This document shows positions 56,895 to 64,000 of a DNA stretch of 64,000 nt, one piece after another. Where the stretch lies: NCBI GenBank assembly GCA_963721065.1, contig CAVRHO010000002.1, positions 1,302,001 to 1,366,000 on the forward strand, in the 5' to 3' direction. Below the pieces are notes generated by a model. It saw only the letters and a program-made list of their open reading frames with translations, made no database searches and was not told where the DNA came from. Source of the stretch: CAWBLP01 sp963721065. GTDB lineage: Bacteria > Pseudomonadota > Alphaproteobacteria > Acetobacterales > Acetobacteraceae. Each line of letters opens with the position of its first letter. Positions within the stretch are counted from its first letter, which is position 1. A program made the translations under genes and the position numbers.

Positions 56895-56915
56895 TGCAAG
56901 TGATTCTCACTTGCA
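56895..56915. promoter_or_regulatory. Fur-box-like operator upstream of ftrCBDA
   Basis: A perfect 9-3-9 palindrome, TGCAAGTGA-TTC-TCACTTGCA, of the size and kind of alphaproteobacterial Fur sites. It lies 159 bp upstream of the ftrC start codon in an otherwise GC-rich spacer, consistent with iron-repressed expression. Confidence 0.7.
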
Positions 56916-56943
56916 CACGAGGGCTGGCTGACGGCTGCCCATG

Positions 56944-57404
56944 AGGGCGGCTGGCGGGGGTGGCCGGAGGGGGGCGGAGGGGTGGCCGGAGGGGGTGACC
57001 GGAGGGGGCGGCGGGCGCTGGGTTTTGGGTGGTGTTTCCGGTTGGGACAGAGGGGAGTGTAATCACATCCCGCTTCGGTCCTTGCGCCGGGGATCGTCGG
57101 CAGCGGTACGGCGCCGTGGCGGGCCCAGGTCCAGGACCCAGGTCCGCGACCCGTAACTTTCCGCGACCCGTAACTTCGTCCTGCGGTACGCCTCTGTTCG
57201 AACGGTCTGCCGGAAGGTTCGGTCGCGCCCGGATGGCATCGGCGCGACGAAGCCGTGGGCAGCGGGCCCGCGCCCGCAACGACGTTGTGCGGGCGGCCGG
57301 CGGTCACCCGCGCCCCGAGACCGGGGCGGGGTTGAATTGCGGCGCCGCCGCCGGCCAGAACGTCGGACTCACGGCCCTGCGCGTAAGCGCACCGCCGATC
57401 GCGC
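56944..57404. other. Spacer with G-rich repeats and degraded palindromic elements
   Basis: 56944-57030 is strongly strand-biased (G-rich on plus) with GTGGCCGGAGGGG-type words repeated four to five times. A direct repeat CGCGACCCGTAACTT occurs twice near 57148-57178. A degraded type B-like inverted pair (CGTGGCGGGCCC, GGGCCCGCGCCCGCAACGACG) spans about 57115-57290. No gene seen. Confidence 0.55.
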
Positions 57405-58037
57405 CTACTCGAATTCCGTTGCCAGCCCCGGCTCCCGCCAGTGCACGAACATCCGCGCCAACTGGTGCGGCAGGATGCGGCGGTGGGACAGGTCGGTCGG
57501 CAAGGCGTGCTCACCGAACCAGGCCACCTCGGTGGTCTCCAGGCTGGTGCGTGCCGCACCACCTTCCAGCGCGCAGATGAAATACAGTTTCAGCACGGAG
57601 AACGGCCCCGGCGGATGGCCCTGCCGCGCCTTGTCCCACACCGCCGCCAGCTTGGTGGGGCGGACGCGGTAGCCGGACTCCTCCCACACCTCGCGGACCA
57701 CGCTTTCCGCCGGCGTCTGGTTCACGTCCACCCAGCCGCCCGGCAGCGACCAGCGCCCCTCATCCGCCGCCTCGCGCACCAGCAGAATGCGGCCATCGCC
57801 GTCGAACACCGCGCCACGGACACCCAGCTTCGGCGTGGCATAGCCGGTTTCACCGGCAAACAGCGCCTCCAGCCGCCCGAGATCGGCGCCGGTGTGCGCC
57901 GCCATGATCCGCGCCGCCAGGCGGCCCAGCGCGGCATACCGGTCGGCGTCGTAGGGGTCGCGGGTGAAGGCCAGCCCGGTCTGCGCCAGCGCCTGGATCT
58001 CGCGCGTCCAGACCAGCCAGTCCGGTTCGGTCGGCAT
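57405..58037 (-). CDS. Nudix hydrolase with N-terminal Hydrolase_like_2-type domain
   Basis: A 210-residue protein. Residues 1-65 (TREIQALAQTGLAFTRDPYD onwards) are the helical N-terminal domain found in a subgroup of Nudix enzymes acting on ADP-ribose or coenzyme-like substrates. The Nudix box starts at PGGWVDVNQTPAESVVREVW (about 99-118) and ends EESGYRV. Gln107 stands where the box pattern has its first Glu; the catalytic REVWEE part is intact. It begins 3 bp after the bpt stop and is last in the acylase-RDD-bpt operon. Confidence 0.9.
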   Translation of the reverse strand: MPTEPDWLVWTREIQALAQTGLAFTRDPYDADRYAALGRLAARIMAAHTGADLGRLEALFAGETGYATPKLGVRGAVFDGDGRILLVREAADEGRWSLPGGWVDVNQTPAESVVREVWEESGYRVRPTKLAAVWDKARQGHPPGPFSVLKLYFICALEGGAARTSLETTEVAWFGEHALPTDLSHRRILPHQLARMFVHWREPGLATEFE

Positions 58038-58040
58038 CTC

Positions 58041-58823
58041 TCAGGTTGCCGAGGCCGGTACCAGCACGCCGTCGGCCAGCGGTTCGGCGCCTTCCATATC
58101 CGCCTCGGTCAGCATCCGCCACACCCCGCCCGACAAGATCTCGCTCGGCCGGAAGCGCGACTTGTAGGCCATCTTGCGGCTCTCCGGCACCCAGTAGCCG
58201 AGGTACACATAGGGCAGGCCCAGTGACCGCGCGCGGTCGATCAGCCACAGGATGGTGTAGGTCCCCAGCGAGCGCCTCTCCAGCCCGGGCACGAAGAAGC
58301 TGTACACCGCCGACAGCCCGTCCCCCAGCCGGTCGGTCAGGCAGGCGCCCACCATGGTGTCGTCCGGGTCCCGGAATTCCACCATGAACGTGTCGATCGG
58401 CGTGTCCTCCACCATGGCGCGATAGTCGTAGAAGCTCATGGTGGCCATGTCGCCCTCGCCGTGGCGCACCGCCTGGTAGCGCTGGAACAGGTGGAACTGT
58501 TCGGCCGTGGCGCGCGCCGGCACCTCGAACCCTTCCACCATCGCATTGGCCTTGGCGAGCCGCCGCAGCGTGCGGTCCGGCTGGAAGGCATCCACCGGGA
58601 TGCGGATCGGCACGCAGGCCTGGCAGGACGGGCAGACCGGCGCATAGGCGATGTTGTGGCTGCGCCGGAACCCGGCGCGCGACAGCCGGTCGTGCAGCGC
58701 GTCGGCGTCGGGGCCGGTGATTTCGGTCACGACCTTCCGCTCCGTCCGGCCGGGCACATACGGGCACGGCAGCGGCGCGGTCGTGTAGAAGAACTGCGGG
58801 CGGCGCGGAGGCTTGTAGGTCAT
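58041..58823 (-). CDS. bpt: Aspartate/glutamate leucyltransferase (arginyl-tRNA-protein transferase family)
   Basis: Attaches Leu from Leu-tRNA to proteins with N-terminal Asp or Glu, marking them for the ClpS/ClpAP N-end rule. The 260-residue enzyme has the N-terminal ATE block YVPGRTERKVVTEI, CPSCQACVPIRIPVDAF near residue 64 with the conserved Cys residues and the C-terminal domain SLGTYTILWLIDRARSLGLP then YVYLGYWVPESRKMAYKSRF. Its start overlaps the RDD gene stop (ATGA). Confidence 0.95.
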   Translation of the reverse strand: MTYKPPRRPQFFYTTAPLPCPYVPGRTERKVVTEITGPDADALHDRLSRAGFRRSHNIAYAPVCPSCQACVPIRIPVDAFQPDRTLRRLAKANAMVEGFEVPARATAEQFHLFQRYQAVRHGEGDMATMSFYDYRAMVEDTPIDTFMVEFRDPDDTMVGACLTDRLGDGLSAVYSFFVPGLERRSLGTYTILWLIDRARSLGLPYVYLGYWVPESRKMAYKSRFRPSEILSGGVWRMLTEADMEGAEPLADGVLVPASAT

Positions 58824-59329
58824 GAGTACGGTTGTCCGCCCGGCATGTTCCAGTAGCCCGGCGGCGCGGTCAACGCCTGCAAGGCGTGCGTGCGTACGAC
58901 GACGAGCCCGCTCACCAGGTCGTGCAGCGTGCGGTGCCGCGTGGTGAACAGCGCCACGGCCAGCAGCAGGCCGCAGGTGGCCATGGTGAGATAGAAGCCC
59001 AGCACGAACAGCACCGCCCGCAGCGGCGTCGGCCGGCCCAGGTCCTCATTGCGGCGCACGACCAGTCCGAACAGTTGCTGGCCCGGCGTCGCGCTGGCCG
59101 GCCAGATCAGGAACAGCACCTGGTAGCAGAACGGCACGAACGGCAGAACACCCAGCAGCGGAAAGCCCAGGCCGAAGGTGAGGAAGCCGACCGCCACCAG
59201 CACCCACCACAGCACCGCCACCAGAAGCGCGACCAGCACCGTATCGACGCACCAGCCGGCGACGCGGCGCCACAGCACGCCCTCGGAGAGCATGTCGTTG
59301 GCATACCAGGGCAGGGCATGGTCGCTCAT
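58820..59329 (-). CDS. RDD family membrane protein
   Basis: A 169-residue integral membrane protein with three to four helices. LWRRVAGWCVDTVLVALLVA near residue 19 is the RDD start (Arg, Asp), and SATPGQQLFGLVVRRNEDLG near 78 and HRTLHDLVSGLVVVRT near 135 complete the domain. Function of RDD proteins is mostly unknown; some act as Na+/H+ antiporters. ATG 59329 is 13 bp after the acylase stop, and its stop is overlapped by bpt, so all three are cotranscribed. Confidence 0.9.
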   Translation of the reverse strand: MSDHALPWYANDMLSEGVLWRRVAGWCVDTVLVALLVAVLWWVLVAVGFLTFGLGFPLLGVLPFVPFCYQVLFLIWPASATPGQQLFGLVVRRNEDLGRPTPLRAVLFVLGFYLTMATCGLLLAVALFTTRHRTLHDLVSGLVVVRTHALQALTAPPGYWNMPGGQPYS

Positions 59330-59342
59330 GGCAGCAGGTCGC

Positions 59343-61658
59343 TCATGGCAGCAGGTCGATCGTTGCGGTGACGCGGTCCGGCTTGGGGCCAATGGTGATT
59401 GTAGCGCCATCGCGCCAGCGCTGAAGAAAATTTCCGCTGAAATGGCTCAGCAGATTGCCCGACTGCCCCGGCGCCATCATGAACAGCGAGCGGTCCAGGT
59501 CCGCCAGGTCGTACACCCCGCGATAGGACGGGCCGTGCACCGACTGGAACTCATTGGGCACCGGCGTGCCGCAGTCCACCGTGGTGTCGTCGCCCGGGCT
59601 GGGAATGCTCAGCGTGGCCCAGGTGCGCAACAGCGGCACGTGCTGCAGGATCGGATGGGCGAAGATCGCCTTGTGCGCCGGCCCCCAGCGCCAGTTGTCC
59701 GGGTCCGGCCCGAAGCGGGCGGACAGCGCCTGCACCGCCTGGTCCAGCGTGTCGCGCAGCACCGGCGCGCAGTCGCCGCCGCACCAGTGCGCCCCGGCCG
59801 GCGACAGCACGAAGGCGACGAAATCCGGCTGCGGCCCGGCATCGCGCAGCGGAATGCCGGCGTCCTTCAGCACGCGCTGGTTGAACCGGTCCATCCAGGC
59901 GTTGAAGATCAATGGCTGCGGCAGGTCCATGGCCATCGTGCCGTCCCAGTCCCGCAGCAGCGCCAGCGCCTTCCCGGACGCACCGCCCGGCTGCGACGGC
60001 TTCACCGCCAGCAGCGTCGGCAGCACCTGCTGCGCGAAGGTGGAACGTACATCCGCCTGCATCCGGGCGAACCCGGCCGCGGTGTGCTTGTCGGTTTTCG
60101 CCAGCATCTGCCGGATGCGCTGCGCCCGCCAGTCGCCGAACCAGTTGCGGCCGAGGAACACCGGGAAATCCGGCGGTGCGATCCGCTCGTTCGCATTCAC
60201 CAGCCGGCCGCTGGCCGGATCGACGTAGTGCGGCAACTGGTCGCCGGAGGCCCAGCCGATCCAGTCGTGCGAGCCATCACCGGTGACCGGCGCCACCCCG
60301 TCTCCGGCACGGCGGATCGGCACCCGGCCGGTGACGAACAGGCCGATATTCTGCCGGTCGGCCACCAGCAGGTTCTGCACCGGCGAGGAGATCAGCGCGG
60401 CGGCCTTCCCCGCCTCGGCCACCGTCTTCGCCCGGTCCAGCGCGAACAGCCCCTCGGCCGCGGTGTCGTTCGGCGCCAGGTTGGCCATCTCCACCGCCAG
60501 CAGCGGATGTTTGTCCGGCAGCAGGTCGCTGATCAACGGACCATGCCGGGTGGAGCGCACGGTCAGCACCACGTCCGGCTGGCCGCGCACCTTGATCGTC
60601 TCCTCGCGGATCGTGAACGGGCGCGGGCCTTCAGGGGTCATGTACGCGCCCGGGCCGGCCGGCTGCTCGATGAACACGTCCTGCACATCGGCGCCGGTGG
60701 TGGTGAAGGTCCAGGCGATATAGCGGTTGCGACCCAGCACCACGCCGGGCACGCCGGGGGCGGTGGCGCCCACCAGGGTTTCGTCCGGCGTGTCGATCCG
60801 CGCCAGGTACCAGATGCCGGGGAAGCTGAACTGCAGATGCGGGTCGCCCGCCAGCAGCGGCGCGCCGGTGACGGTATGCCGGCCGTCCACCGCCCATTCG
60901 TTGGACGCCTCGTCCGGCATGGTGAAAGCCGAGGGGAAGCGCGGCAGCACCGATCCCAGCCGGGCGGCGGCGTCGGCGAACTGAACGGGCAGGGCGCGTG
61001 AGGCCTCCGGGTGGCCGCCGTCCTCCGGCGGCCAGAGCTGGTCGATCAGCGTCTGCGGCACCTTGCCGGCCAGCGCCTGGCGCGACAGTTCCTGCCGCCA
61101 GTTCATCGACAGCCACAGGCCCATGGTCTTGGCCCACAGCAGCAAGTCCACCGGCTGCCATTTCTGCGGCGCGCCCAGCACCAGGAACTCCGGGGCGGCG
61201 AAGCGGCCGCGCGCGGCGATCCACGCGTTCACGCCGTTGGCATAGGCCTGCAACATGCGCTTCGTGCGGTCGGGCAAGGTTTCGTAGTCCTGCATCGCGC
61301 TCTGGCGCAGGCCCAGCGTGCGCATCAGCTTGTCGATCGGCAGGGTGGCCGGGCCGGCGATCTCCGACAGCCGGCCGGCGGCGTTGCGGCGCATCAGCTC
61401 CATCTGGAACATGCGGTCGCGGGCGTGCACGAACCCCAGCGCGGCGGCCGCGTCCGTCAGGTTGGCGGCGCGAATGCGGGGGATGCCGTCGCTGTCGAAG
61501 GTGATATGCACCGGGGCGGACAGGCCGGCGATGTGCGCCGTCCGCGTGCTGGAGGGCAGCGTGAGCCACAGCATGCCGCCGATCAGGGCGGCGACGAGCA
61601 GGACCAGAATGCCGAGTGCGGTGAGCAGGCGGACGATGCCCCGGAACAGAGTGCGCAT
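59343..61658 (-). CDS. Penicillin acylase family (Ntn-hydrolase) protein
   Basis: A 771-residue N-terminal-nucleophile hydrolase that cleaves amides such as N-acyl homoserine lactones or beta-lactam side chains. An N-terminal hydrophobic segment (LLTALGILVLLVAALIGGML) exports or anchors it. FDSDGIPRIRAANLTDAAAA near residue 54 and FVHARDRMFQMELMRRNAAG near 76 are typical alpha-chain blocks. The autocatalytic site precedes Ser252 in MPDEASNEWAVDGRHTVTG, so the beta chain starts SNEWAVDG. GDPHLQFSFPGIWYLARI follows. ATG 61658 precedes the signal; its ribosome binding site is weak. First gene of a four-gene operon. Confidence 0.92.
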   Translation of the reverse strand: MRTLFRGIVRLLTALGILVLLVAALIGGMLWLTLPSSTRTAHIAGLSAPVHITFDSDGIPRIRAANLTDAAAALGFVHARDRMFQMELMRRNAAGRLSEIAGPATLPIDKLMRTLGLRQSAMQDYETLPDRTKRMLQAYANGVNAWIAARGRFAAPEFLVLGAPQKWQPVDLLLWAKTMGLWLSMNWRQELSRQALAGKVPQTLIDQLWPPEDGGHPEASRALPVQFADAAARLGSVLPRFPSAFTMPDEASNEWAVDGRHTVTGAPLLAGDPHLQFSFPGIWYLARIDTPDETLVGATAPGVPGVVLGRNRYIAWTFTTTGADVQDVFIEQPAGPGAYMTPEGPRPFTIREETIKVRGQPDVVLTVRSTRHGPLISDLLPDKHPLLAVEMANLAPNDTAAEGLFALDRAKTVAEAGKAAALISSPVQNLLVADRQNIGLFVTGRVPIRRAGDGVAPVTGDGSHDWIGWASGDQLPHYVDPASGRLVNANERIAPPDFPVFLGRNWFGDWRAQRIRQMLAKTDKHTAAGFARMQADVRSTFAQQVLPTLLAVKPSQPGGASGKALALLRDWDGTMAMDLPQPLIFNAWMDRFNQRVLKDAGIPLRDAGPQPDFVAFVLSPAGAHWCGGDCAPVLRDTLDQAVQALSARFGPDPDNWRWGPAHKAIFAHPILQHVPLLRTWATLSIPSPGDDTTVDCGTPVPNEFQSVHGPSYRGVYDLADLDRSLFMMAPGQSGNLLSHFSGNFLQRWRDGATITIGPKPDRVTATIDLLP

Positions 61659-61831
61659 GCCGCCCAGAGTGACCGCCGGCGCGATCGAAGGGAAGCGTGG
61701 CGCAACGGTGCGTTGCGAGAAGAGTGGACCTACCGGGCTCCGGCTTGCCGCGGAAGCCCCTTCCATCACCATGGGCAAGCACACGGCCATGGTCACGTCG
61801 CGGCAGTGCGCACGCAGGCAGCATTCGGATG

Positions 61832-61865
61832 CTCCGTGGCTCTTCGTTGCCTCCGTGTTGAATGC
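61832..61865. repeat. Short element related to the outer part of the 7.84-kb hairpin
   Basis: The minus strand reads TTCAACACGGAGGCAACGAA then GAGCCACGGAGC, close to the TTCAACACGGAG...CCACGAAG run of the left arm at 7847-7880. There is no inverted partner here. Confidence 0.45.
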
Positions 61866-61975
61866 TTAACGAAGCCGCAAGCCCACGAACCCTGCGTGAG
61901 CTGGCGACGGGAATACCCGCCAGCGTATCGTCTGCTCGTTGGCGGGTTGCCCCCACATCATGGTCGGCGGCGGCG

Positions 61976-62252
61976 GACTACGCACGACTTTGCTGATGGC
62001 AGTTGAGGAAAGATGCGGATGGCCGGCGTTCGGGGCGGTAATCCAACCCCGCCTCGTCGGTGGTCAGCAGCAGCCGCTGACGCAACGGACAACGTCGTGG
62101 CGGGCGAAGGCCCTGGGCGAAGGTCCGCCATCCGCGACTTCGTCATGCCGGAGGCATTTGATCCGTAGGAAACCTCCGGCACAGCTTTCGGGTAGATGCG
62201 TTCCGCACGACAAAGGCGTGGATGGCGGGCCTTCGCCCGCCACGACGTTGTA
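61976..62252. repeat. Type B palindromic elements (two, nested)
   Basis: The terminal arms AACGTCGTGGCGGGCGAAGG (62091) and CCTTCGCCCGCCACGACGTT (62230-62249) are exact reverse complements; inside, CCGCCATCCGCGACTT and CAAAGGCGTGGATGGCGG form the second pair. A diverged copy (ACGCACGACTTTGCTG ... GATGCGGATGGCCGGCG) occupies 61976-62035. The rest of the 61659-62414 spacer holds no gene. Confidence 0.8.
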
Positions 62253-62414
62253 CGACCTGCCGGCGTCCACCCCCATGATGATCACGGCGGGGTTGGATTG
62301 CAGCCCCCTTCGCCGGCCATGACACCGATGGTCGCGCGTCGGTCAAACCCAGCGCGGCCTGGTATATGACGCCCGGCATCATGACGCCGGGTTGGCGCCG
62401 GACAGGAGAACTGG

Positions 62415-63257
62415 ATGCTGTTGATCTTCGGACTGGGCTACAGCGGCAAGGCGGTGGCAGAGGCAGCGACGGCGGCCGGCTTCACCGTACGAGGCACAAC
62501 ACGCACCAACCCCACCGCCGGCATGGTCCCATTCGAGCAGGCCGATGAGGCGATCGCCGCCGCCACCCACCTGCTGTCCACCGCGGGACCCACCCCGTCG
62601 GGAGACCCGGTGCTGGCACGCTACGCCGCCGCCATCGCCGCGGCGCCGCGCCTGCGCTGGATCGGCTATCTCTCCAGCACCGTCGTGTACGGTGACAAAG
62701 GCGGCGCCTGGGTGGACGAGGATACGCCGCCCGCCCCCGGCCAGGAGCGCGGGCACCGTCGCCTGGCGGCCGAACAGGAATGGTCGCGCTTCGCCGACCG
62801 CTGCGCGGTGGATATCTTCCGTCTGGCCGGCATCTATGGCCCCGGCCGCGCCCCCTTCGACGACCTGCGCGCAGGTCGCGCCCGGCGCGTCGCCCGACCA
62901 GGCCACGCCTTCGGCCGCATTCATCGCGACGACATCGCCCGCGCCGTGCTGGCCGCCATGCAGCAGGACCGCCCCCCGGGTACCCGCATCCTCAACCTGA
63001 ACGACGACGAACCCGTCGAAAGCTCTGCCGTCATCGCCGAAGCCGCCCGCCTGCTCGGCGCCATCGCGCCGCCGGAACTGCCCTTCGACCAGGTGCTGCC
63101 GGGAATGAGCCCGATGGCCCGCAGCTTCTGGGCCGAGAACCGCAAAGTGTCCGGCCGCAAGACCCAGGAGAGGCTGGGGATACGCTGGCTCTATCCCACC
63201 TACCGCGAGGGCCTACGCGCCATCCTGCGCCAGGAGAGCCCCGACGATCCGGCGTAG
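62415..63257 (+). CDS. NAD-dependent epimerase/dehydratase family protein (YeeZ-like SDR)
   Basis: A 280-residue extended SDR. The nucleotide motif LLIFGLGYSGKAVAEAA at residues 2-18 is a GxGxxG variant; IGYLSSTVVYGDKGGAWVDE near 76 gives the Ser region and RLAGIYGPGRAPFDDLR near 136 the usual follow-up. The catalytic Tyr-x-x-x-Lys is not obvious: the place after the SSTVVYG strand reads ERGHRRLAAEQEW, so it may be a non-catalytic or atypical member, as YeeZ is. AGGAGAACTGG precedes the ATG. Its last 45 bp overlap the convergent hydrolase. Confidence 0.85.
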   Translation: MLLIFGLGYSGKAVAEAATAAGFTVRGTTRTNPTAGMVPFEQADEAIAAATHLLSTAGPTPSGDPVLARYAAAIAAAPRLRWIGYLSSTVVYGDKGGAWVDEDTPPAPGQERGHRRLAAEQEWSRFADRCAVDIFRLAGIYGPGRAPFDDLRAGRARRVARPGHAFGRIHRDDIARAVLAAMQQDRPPGTRILNLNDDEPVESSAVIAEAARLLGAIAPPELPFDQVLPGMSPMARSFWAENRKVSGRKTQERLGIRWLYPTYREGLRAILRQESPDDPA

Positions 63258-63968
63258 CAGCGCCAGGTCCTGCGGCCGCGACAGCCGGTGATCGCCGTCC
63301 TTCACCAGCGTCACCTGCACATCCGCCCCGCTGACCTGTTCGGCAATGTTCAGTGCCATCTCCCATGGCACATCCGGATCGGCCTGGCCGTGCAGCAACC
63401 GCACCGGGCACTCGAGGGCGATCGGGCCGCCAAGCAGCAGGTGGGTGCGGCCGTCCTCGATCAGCGCGCGGGTCACCGGCGTCGGGTCACCGTACTGGCT
63501 GGGCAGGTGCAGGACGCCGGCCTGCATCAGCGTGGCGCGCTGGTCGAAGGTGAACCGCTCCCACATCAGCGCCTCGGAAAAATCCGGAGCGGCGGCGATC
63601 CCCACCAGCGCGGCGGTCCGCCCGGGCCGGGCCAGCGCGACCAGCAGGGCGATCCACCCGCCCATCGAGGAGCCCACCAGCACAAGGGGTCCCTCGGTCA
63701 GCCGGTCGATGACGCACAGCGCGTCGTCGGTCCAGGTGCCGATGGTGCCGTCCTCGAACCGCCCGCCGCTGGCCCCGTGCCCGGAATAGTCGAACCGCAG
63801 CATCCCCTGGCCCCGCTCGGCGCAGAACGCGGCCAGGCCGGTGGCCTTGTCGCCGGTCATGTCGCTGCGAAAGCCGGGCAGGAAGACCACGGTGGGGGCG
63901 CGGCCCTCGACCTTGTTCCAGGCGAGTTCCGTGCCGTCGCCACGATCCAAACGTCCGCTGGTTTCCAT
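63213..63968 (-). CDS. Alpha/beta hydrolase (ABHD10/serine aminopeptidase-like)
   Basis: A 251-residue hydrolase. VVFLPGFRSDMTGDKATGLA near residue 27 is the oxyanion block of the ABHD10-like group; LRFDYSGHGASGGRFEDGTI near 57, nucleophile VLVGSSMGGWIALLVAL near 96, acid in LLHGQADPDVPW near 193 and His in VKDGDHRLSRP near 225. All triad members are present. Mammalian ABHD10 is a depalmitoylase/glucuronidase; the bacterial substrate is unknown. The start ATG 63968 is within 32 bp of the window edge. Its 3' end overlaps the convergent epimerase gene by 45 bp. Confidence 0.88.
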   Translation of the reverse strand: METSGRLDRGDGTELAWNKVEGRAPTVVFLPGFRSDMTGDKATGLAAFCAERGQGMLRFDYSGHGASGGRFEDGTIGTWTDDALCVIDRLTEGPLVLVGSSMGGWIALLVALARPGRTAALVGIAAAPDFSEALMWERFTFDQRATLMQAGVLHLPSQYGDPTPVTRALIEDGRTHLLLGGPIALECPVRLLHGQADPDVPWEMALNIAEQVSGADVQVTLVKDGDHRLSRPQDLALLRRIVGALLAQDGA

Positions 63969-64000
63969 CTCAGGTGCCTGTCCTGCCGCGAAACTGGGAG

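Overview
The window is a very GC-rich stretch of a bacterial chromosome. Its gene content points to an alphaproteobacterium, most likely Rhodospirillales/Acetobacteraceae-like: a complex I NDUFA9-type protein, COQ7 hydroxylase, Bpt-type aminoacyl-tRNA-protein transferase, fused LivM-LivG, the FtrABCD ferrous-iron importer and dispersed 'GTCATGGCCGGGC' palindromes. The lineage is inferred from gene families only. No rRNA, CRISPR array, prophage or transposase gene was seen.

Layout. 0-16 kb: the 3' end of a Bax-inhibitor gene, an NtaA/DszA-type flavin monooxygenase with a palindromic candidate operator, an NDUFA9-like protein, a small exopolysaccharide module (galE-wzc, divergent wza-like gene), a hydrolase/GMC oxidoreductase pair, a universal stress protein, a proline-iminopeptidase-like hydrolase, thymidylate kinase, a second luciferase-like oxidoreductase and a decayed methyltransferase. 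15-21 kb: Nfu-type Fe-S carrier, RutE-like nitroreductase, tsaB-rimI, dsbB-coq7 (coq7 frameshifted), a glutathione S-transferase and two small exported proteins. 21-27 kb: a gliding-type (GldA/F/G-like) ABC operon with DUF4340 and Nudix genes. 27-35 kb: a branched-chain-type amino acid ABC importer (substrate-binding protein, LivH, LivM-G fusion, LivF) with a second divergent substrate-binding protein. 35-45 kb: two lipoproteins (one FlgO-like), a frameshifted ketopantoate-reductase-like gene, an FAD oxidoreductase, and an ABC/HlyD-type efflux operon ending in DedA. 45-50 kb: pgpA, smpB, argG, a PRC-barrel protein with internal repeats and an orphan hypothetical. 50-64 kb: a PhoX-like phosphatase with many frame changes, a third luciferase-like enzyme, tRNA-Gln(TTG), the FtrABCD operon behind a perfect Fur-box-like palindrome, an acylase-RDD-bpt-Nudix operon, an epimerase and a hydrolase.

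Two patterns are not explained by the genes. (1) At least seven otherwise well-conserved genes are broken by frame changes, usually one extra base, with no premature stop codons inside the conserved blocks; PhoX alone shows about six. Sequencing or assembly error is the simplest reading, with real gene decay the alternative. (2) Intergenic spaces hold two families of palindromic elements: a 106-bp element (A, four copies) and a longer inverted-repeat element (B, about eight copies or fragments). Every A copy sits within about 120 bp of a short tandem array whose unit sequence differs from site to site. A separate 130-bp hairpin with arms of nearly 60 nt lies at 7.84-7.97 kb.

I did not find a clearly novel enzymatic or defence system. 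The best candidates for follow-up are the A-element/tandem-array association, the long hairpin, the GldAFG-DUF4340-Nudix operon and the small exported proteins.
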